Assembly (NCBI GenBank): GCA_026193355.1
Contig: JAPHTL010000243.1
Coordinates: 1 to 18,456, forward strand
DNA from: Rhodospirillales bacterium
GTDB taxonomy: Bacteria > Pseudomonadota > Alphaproteobacteria > Rhodospirillales > JAPHTL01
DNA length: 18,456 nt
Direction of reading: 5' to 3'
In this document: positions 14,670 through 18,456 of the stretch, one piece after another
Layout: the number at the start of each line of letters is the position of its first letter
How positions within the stretch are numbered: position 1 is the first letter of the stretch
Program-made: the position numbers and the translations under genes
The notes under the pieces: generated by a model
Seen by the model: only the letters and a program-made list of their open reading frames with translations
Told to the model about the DNA's origin: nothing
Databases searched by the model: none

Positions 14670-14978
14670 CAATCGACCTCAAGCATTGAACAGGAACTTG
14701 TATTAATCATCTAAGCGCATCTTGCCTTTTGAATCGTCGTGACGTACCCAATCGCTCATCTTCGTTCGCACGATGTCAACTCGGGTTGGGATTGCCAGCA
14801 TATGTCGTTTGACCGACAGGATATCGATAATCCGTTCCAACCAATGCGACCCAATAACGAACACTGGAAACCATTAGCATTTCAGAGGCATATACCGGAA
14901 CCCTTTTTGTTTCCCTCTTCTGTTATTAACTATGGAAACATGAGGACAGACGACTGCCCAGGAAAGGTTGATTGAAGA
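14670..14978. other. Divergent intergenic region between motA and the flavin reductase gene
   Basis: This 309-base gap is more AT-rich than its surroundings and should hold promoters for motA (minus) and the flavin reductase (plus). I found no convincing sigma-70, sigma-28 or sigma-54 promoter. On the minus strand TTGACA occurs near 14777 without a fitting -10 box. Short open frames exist on both strands: 78 codons plus, 14739-14975, with an unremarkable composition; and 53 codons minus, 14703-14864, listed separately. The flavin reductase is preceded by AGGAAAGG and GAAG. Confidence 0.5.
14703..14864 (-). CDS. Possible small protein of 53 residues upstream of motA
   Basis: From a GTG at 14864 to a TAA at 14703 the minus strand encodes MFVIGSHWLERIIDILSVKR followed by a basic, then Asp/Lys-rich tail ending MRLDD. 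The sequence looks protein-like: an amphipathic N-terminal half and a charged C-terminus. It ends 33 bases before motA in the same orientation, as a leader gene of the stator operon would. Against it: no clear ribosome-binding site, a third-position GC of only about 56 percent, a stop just upstream of the GTG, and an overlapping 78-codon frame on the other strand. I do not recognise a family and assign no function. Alternative starts are a TTG before LERIID and an internal ATG. Confidence 0.25.
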   Translation of the reverse strand: MFVIGSHWLERIIDILSVKRHMLAIPTRVDIVRTKMSDWVRHDDSKGKMRLDD

Positions 14979-15455
14979 ATGTCCGTTGATCCCCAAACGT
15001 TTCGCAACGCGCTCAGCCGTTTTGCATCTGGTGTAACCGTTGTCACCTGCCTGGATGCCGAGGGTGGCCCGACCGGTCTTACCGTCAGCGCGTTTTCGTC
15101 ACTCTCCCTCGACCCGCCTTTGGTCCTGTTCTGCATCGGCAAAAACGGAAGAACAACCGAATCGTTCGTTTCCGGCGAGTTCTTCGTTATCAACATTCTC
15201 GCTGACAGCCAGGACGAGGTTTCAAACCTTTTCGCGGGCAGGGATGCCGAGAAGTTCTCAAAAATTGAATCGACCGTCGGACTTGGCGGATGTCCTGTAA
15301 TCGCGGGATGTCTAGCCAATATGGAATGCCGCAGAACAGCCGTTCTCGACGGTGGCGACCACTGGATCGTTGTAGGAGAGATCGAAAACGTCACAACTTC
15401 CGACGAAGCATCGCCCCTGCTGTATTTCGGTGGAAGCTATCGAAAGCTGGCCTGA
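14979..15455 (+). CDS. Flavin reductase domain protein (HpaC/NtaB-like, FMN-binding)
   Basis: Members of this family reduce FMN or FAD with NAD(P)H and often feed reduced flavin to two-component monooxygenases. The 158-residue protein is a single split-barrel flavin reductase domain: FRNALSRFASGVTVVTC, GLTVSAFSSLSLDPPLVLFC (flavin-binding region), SGEFFVINILADSQ, and GDHWIVVGEIENV near the end. The ATG at 14979 gives the standard N-terminus MSVDPQTFRNALSRFASG. No partner monooxygenase is adjacent, so the physiological role is open. It is convergent with the threonine ammonia-lyase gene, with only 32 bases between the stops and no clear terminator. Confidence 0.9.
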   Translation: MSVDPQTFRNALSRFASGVTVVTCLDAEGGPTGLTVSAFSSLSLDPPLVLFCIGKNGRTTESFVSGEFFVINILADSQDEVSNLFAGRDAEKFSKIESTVGLGGCPVIAGCLANMECRRTAVLDGGDHWIVVGEIENVTTSDEASPLLYFGGSYRKLA

Positions 15456-15487
15456 CCTGCCCTGTAACGACCGTGTACCGACCGTCA

Positions 15488-16723
15488 TCATCCTGGGTTC
15501 CCCTGCGCCGTTCCATCCAGAATCCGGGTCGGAAAACCGGCGGCTTCGATTGCCGCAACAAGTTTTCCGACGTGTTCCGGATCTAGTGTCTCCACCACGA
15601 TATCGACTTCGGTCATTTTGACGGGAATATCGTAGAAAAGGCGGCGGTGGTGGATATCAATGATGTCGCCGTTGTTCTCGCCGATGACCTGGGCCACTTT
15701 GGCAAGCATTCCGGCGCGATCCTCCAATTCGATACGAAGCCTCGCCAGTCGTCCCTCACGCGCAAGTGCGCGCATGAGTATTGAACTGAGCAAGCGGTTG
15801 TCGATGTTACCGCCCGAAACCACAAGACAAACGTTTTGACCTTCAAACTGATTATGCGCCGTCATCAAACCAGCCAGAGCCGCCGCGCCCGCACCCTCGG
15901 CAACGATTCGTTGTTCGGACAGCAGCGCGGCGACGGCAAGCTCCAGGGATGTCTCGTCAACAGTCAGAATGTCATCGACCAACTGGCGGACAATAGGGGT
16001 CGTCAGCGCCCCCGGTGATTTGACCGCAATACCTTCAGCCACTGTTTGTCCGCCTCTGGCGGAAGGGTGATCGGTTTTTCCCATGGCTTCAGCCATTGAA
16101 GGGTAAAGCGCCGCCTCGACGCCGATGACCTTTATTTGCGGTTTCAAAGCCTTTGCCGCCGTAGCAATCCCGGAAATCAGACCGCCGCCGCCAATAGGGA
16201 CGATCAGGACGTCGGTATCTGGCGTGTCCTCAAGGATTTCCAATCCTATCGTGCCTTGCCCCGCCATGACCAGGGCGTCGTCATAGGGGTGGATGTATTC
16301 GAGGCGTTCCGTTTCCGCCATGCTGCGGGCAATTTTTTCAGCCTCGTAAAAACCTTCACCTTTCACAACGACACGGGCGCCGTATTTTTCCGTCTTCGCC
16401 ACTTTGGTGAATGGCGTCCCCTTCGGCATGACGATTGTTGCCGGGATGCCGAGGTTGTGAGCGTGATAGGCGACGCCTTGCGCATGGTTCCCCGCCGATG
16501 CGGCGATGACGCCTCTTGATCGGGCGTCCTTCGTCAACCCGGATAGCTTGACAAACGCGCCCCGGACCTTGAAGGAACCCGTGACCTGCAGATTTTCGAG
16601 CTTCAGGTAGGTGTTTGTCCGGGATAATCCAGAAAGAGCGGGTGAGAACACGGTCGGGGTGCGCAAAACAGCACCTTTGATCAATTTCGCCGCCGACCTG
16701 ATGTCATCAATGCTGAGCGTCAT
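15488..16723 (-). CDS. ilvA: Threonine ammonia-lyase (threonine dehydratase) with C-terminal ACT domain
   Basis: This PLP enzyme deaminates threonine (and usually serine) to 2-oxobutyrate (or pyruvate). The 411-residue protein has the PLP lysine K52 in VTGSFKVRGA, SAGNHAQGVAYHA, the phosphate-binding loop PIGGGGLISG and a conserved VSGGNID near the end of the catalytic domain. One ACT domain follows (LRIELEDRAGMLAKVAQVIG, then DIIDIHHRR). A single simple ACT domain of this kind fits the roughly 400-residue TdcB/IlvA subfamily rather than the 500-residue E. coli IlvA, so a catabolic or a biosynthetic role is possible. The ATG at 16723 has only a weak GGAT before it. An inverted repeat lies 100-120 bases upstream. 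Confidence 0.94.
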   Translation of the reverse strand: MTLSIDDIRSAAKLIKGAVLRTPTVFSPALSGLSRTNTYLKLENLQVTGSFKVRGAFVKLSGLTKDARSRGVIAASAGNHAQGVAYHAHNLGIPATIVMPKGTPFTKVAKTEKYGARVVVKGEGFYEAEKIARSMAETERLEYIHPYDDALVMAGQGTIGLEILEDTPDTDVLIVPIGGGGLISGIATAAKALKPQIKVIGVEAALYPSMAEAMGKTDHPSARGGQTVAEGIAVKSPGALTTPIVRQLVDDILTVDETSLELAVAALLSEQRIVAEGAGAAALAGLMTAHNQFEGQNVCLVVSGGNIDNRLLSSILMRALAREGRLARLRIELEDRAGMLAKVAQVIGENNGDIIDIHHRRLFYDIPVKMTEVDIVVETLDPEHVGKLVAAIEAAGFPTRILDGTAQGNPG

Positions 16724-16822
16724 GTGAATATCCAGTCATCGGCATGCATGAAGGCAGTTTGTCAGAGTGTCACGAACCTTCACCCTAAAGCAATAAAGGC
16801 GGCTGATTGCAACAAGCGTGAC

Positions 16823-16846
16823 TTTGATTATCATTGCAAAATCAAA
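16823..16846. promoter_or_regulatory. Inverted repeat upstream of the threonine ammonia-lyase gene
   Basis: TTTGATT at 16823-16829 and AATCAAA at 16840-16846 are perfect 7-base arms separated by 10 bases, about 100 bases upstream of the threonine ammonia-lyase start (16723) in a 139-base gap. TTGCAA occurs inside the repeat and again at 16807-16812, where it could serve as a -35 box with a poor -10 (TTTAGG, minus strand, 16789-16784). The geometry fits a dimeric regulator site; no regulator can be named. Confidence 0.35.
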
Positions 16847-16862
16847 TTACTGTGTTGTTTGA

Positions 16863-18008
16863 CTAAAGTTCTGCAATAATTTTACGCCGGTCTCCGTCGA
16901 GGTCGGGAGCAGCCCTGCGTGAAACCGGATCGGCGAACCCGGATATCTTTATGGGGTTGCCCGCCATGTATACGCGCCCCGCTTTATCATCATCAGAGTA
17001 AACGACCATATTGCGCGCCTTGACCTGCGGATTCTCGACAACTTGTTTGACGTTGTTGATCGGCCCACAGGGAACATCGGCAATCTCCAGTATCCTCAGC
17101 CATTCTTCGGAAGTTCCGCCGGACAAGGCCGTCTCCAGTTCATCGGTCAGCGCCTTGTAATGTTCTGTGCGCTTGTCGTTGGTCAGGAAAAGGGGATTGT
17201 CGGCAAGGTCCGATCGGTCGATTGCGTGGCATAGCTTGCGAAAAATGGCGTCGTTTCCGGCCGCGATGACAATATGTCCGTCCTTTGTGGCGTATGATGC
17301 GAATGGGGTGATGGTCGGATGCCGCGCCCCCTGACGGCCAGGTATCTCACCGAGGTTCGTATATCGAACAATGGCGTTTTCCAGGATGGCGACCTGGCTG
17401 TCGAGCATGGAAACGTCCACCTTCAGGCCTTTTCCGGTCGTGGCTTTATGGTACAGGGCGCTGCAAACGCCGATGGCGGTGAACATTCCCGCGGTTATGT
17501 CCCCCATGGATGACCCGACGCGGGCAGGGGGACCACCCGGTTCGCCTGTAAGGCTCATCAACCCGCCCATCGCCTGGGCGACCATGTCGTATGAAGGGCG
17601 GGCTTTGTAGGGGCCGCTGTGACCGAAACCGGAAGCGGCGGCATAAACCAGAGCGGGAAAGCGATTTTTCAGCGCCTCCCATCCGTACCCAAGTTTCTCC
17701 ATTGTTCCGGGGCGGAAGTTTTCGACAAGGACATCAGCCTTTTCGAGGAGTTTCTCGAAAATTTCGCGATCGGAATCGGACTTCAGGTTCAGGGCGATAC
17801 TCTCCTTTCCCCTGTTCAACGACATGAAATATCCGGATTTACCGTTCAGAAACGGCCCAAAAGCCCTGGCGTCATCACCTTTCTCCGGAACCTCAACCTT
17901 GATGACGCGTGCCCCCATGTCCGCCAGCAGCATCGTGCAGTAGGGGCCGGCGAGGACGCGCGTAAGGTCAATTACGGTTATTCCATCAAGGGGGCCTTTA
18001 GCCGGCAT
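16863..18008 (-). CDS. CaiB/BaiF (family III) CoA-transferase
   Basis: Family III CoA-transferases move CoA between carboxylic acids through aspartyl-anhydride intermediates. The 381-residue protein starts GPLDGITVIDLTRVLAGPYC and contains the active-site aspartate D141 in ARPSYDMVAQAMGGLMSLTG. It also has LVENFRPGTMEKLG, GSSMGDITAGMF and a C-terminal DVPCGPINNVKQV and KARNMVV. Length and motifs are standard; the acid substrates cannot be read from sequence. The ATG at 18008 has AGGAG eight bases upstream. It is divergent from the hydrolase gene at 18146 across a 137-base gap. Similar CoA-transferases are annotated as formyl-CoA, succinyl-CoA or carnitine CoA-transferases; none is preferred here. 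Confidence 0.93.
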   Translation of the reverse strand: MPAKGPLDGITVIDLTRVLAGPYCTMLLADMGARVIKVEVPEKGDDARAFGPFLNGKSGYFMSLNRGKESIALNLKSDSDREIFEKLLEKADVLVENFRPGTMEKLGYGWEALKNRFPALVYAAASGFGHSGPYKARPSYDMVAQAMGGLMSLTGEPGGPPARVGSSMGDITAGMFTAIGVCSALYHKATTGKGLKVDVSMLDSQVAILENAIVRYTNLGEIPGRQGARHPTITPFASYATKDGHIVIAAGNDAIFRKLCHAIDRSDLADNPLFLTNDKRTEHYKALTDELETALSGGTSEEWLRILEIADVPCGPINNVKQVVENPQVKARNMVVYSDDDKAGRVYMAGNPIKISGFADPVSRRAAPDLDGDRRKIIAEL

Positions 18009-18145
18009 TCTTACCGCTCCTGGTTGTCTCGTTGAAGTGATGGCGTGGTTTTCGCCGCCTGATCTTGATACGGTTGCAATCTGGCGAATATGTACGAAAA
18101 TTCAAAAGACAATATCTTCCCCAGTGGAAAACGAGTTTGCGAATA

Positions 18146-18456
18146 ATGCCACATCAGGACAATTTTTTCAGTCTCGGGCCCCATGGTTTTCACAAGGTCG
18201 CCTATGTGCAGTGGGGCGCCGCCGACAACCGGAACGTTGCGATCTGCGTTCATGGATTGACCAGAAACGGCCGTGATTTCGACGTGTTGGCCAAAGAACT
18301 TTCCAGAACGCATATGGTCGTTTGTCCAGATATCGCCGGGCGGGGGCGCAGTGACTGGCTATTGCACCCCGAAGACTATGGATACCCCGTTTATCTGAGC
18401 GATATGGCCGCCTTGCTGGCGCGATTGAGAAGCGAGGAAAAAGAGGTCGACTGGGT
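18146..18456 (+). CDS. Alpha/beta hydrolase, N-terminal part
   Basis: The frame opens with an ATG at 18146 and runs off the right edge after 103 codons. The N-terminus MPHQDNFFSLGPHGFHKVAY is followed by the oxyanion-hole motif ICVHGLTRNGRDFDVLAKEL and by VVCPDIAGRGRSDWL, the usual strand-loop-helix layout of alpha/beta hydrolases (esterase, lactonase or thioesterase type). YGYPVYLSDMAALLARL leads toward the nucleophile elbow, which is beyond the window, so catalytic residues cannot be checked. Codon use looks normal. The start has no strong ribosome-binding site (ACGAG about 10 bases upstream). Its specificity is unknown. Confidence 0.85.
   Translation, partial: MPHQDNFFSLGPHGFHKVAYVQWGAADNRNVAICVHGLTRNGRDFDVLAKELSRTHMVVCPDIAGRGRSDWLLHPEDYGYPVYLSDMAALLARLRSEEKEVDW

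Noticed and set aside
12095..14714. Long plus-strand frames (351, 399 codons) opposite bpt, motB and motA
   Set aside because: Shadows of three well-supported minus-strand genes; products have no recognisable domain.
14755..14800. TTGACA on the minus strand as a motA promoter
   Set aside because: No -10-like hexamer occurs at 15-19 bases spacing, so it is not supported as a sigma-70 promoter.
14739..14975. 78-codon plus-strand frame before the flavin reductase
   Set aside because: It ends just before the flavin reductase start, which is suggestive, but it has no ribosome-binding site, no recognisable motif and a composition rich in Asn, Pro and His; treated as intergenic.
18065..18094. TTGATA and TATGTA as a promoter for the hydrolase
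   Set aside because: Spacing is 18 bases and the -10 match is only three of six; too weak to list.
1..18456. Search for mobile elements, CRISPR arrays, tRNAs, defence genes or a new multi-gene system
   Set aside because: All sizeable frames that hold up are known families. No terminal inverted repeats, transposase, repeat-spacer pattern or tRNA cloverleaf was seen by eye.

Overview
The window is a compact, GC-rich alphaproteobacterial chromosome segment, most likely from a motile member of the Rhodospirillales. The assignment rests on gene order (rsh, pdxJ, acpS, lepB, rnc, era, recO, parC), on the style of the proteins (alpha-type MotB and ParC, a TakP-type TRAP binding protein) and on the absence of GyrA boxes in the topoisomerase subunit. 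I made no database comparison, so the taxonomic call is an inference.

Bases 1-7699, all on the plus strand, form a housekeeping block. It starts with the 3' part of the (p)ppGpp synthetase/hydrolase gene and continues with pyridoxine 5'-phosphate synthase, holo-ACP synthase, signal peptidase I, RNase III, the Era GTPase, RecO and topoisomerase IV subunit A. Several genes overlap by 4-8 bases (pdxJ/acpS, lepB/rnc, rnc/era), as expected for co-transcription and translational coupling. A solitary biotin transporter gene, bioY, follows at 7775-8377 and ends in a clear intrinsic terminator.

Bases 8478-14669 run on the minus strand. Read in the direction of transcription, there is first a motA-motB-bpt group: the flagellar stator plus an N-end-rule leucyl-transferase that overlaps motB. 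Next comes a three-gene TRAP transporter in the order dctP-dctQ-dctM, resembling the TakP 2-oxoacid system. The TRAP genes have their own strong promoter, a candidate operator, a terminator between the binding protein and the permease genes, and a terminator at the end.

Bases 14670-18456 are metabolic. A flavin reductase (plus strand) converges on a threonine ammonia-lyase with a C-terminal ACT domain (minus strand). A CaiB/BaiF CoA-transferase (minus strand) lies divergently from an alpha/beta hydrolase that runs off the right edge.

I found no insertion sequence, prophage, CRISPR array, tRNA, rRNA, toxin-antitoxin or defence cassette. No undescribed multi-gene system is evident. The points most worth checking are regulatory or small in scale: the dctP control region, an inverted repeat upstream of the threonine ammonia-lyase gene, two mutually exclusive hairpins before pdxJ, a possible 53-residue gene upstream of motA, and the non-canonical quinolone-pocket residues in ParC.
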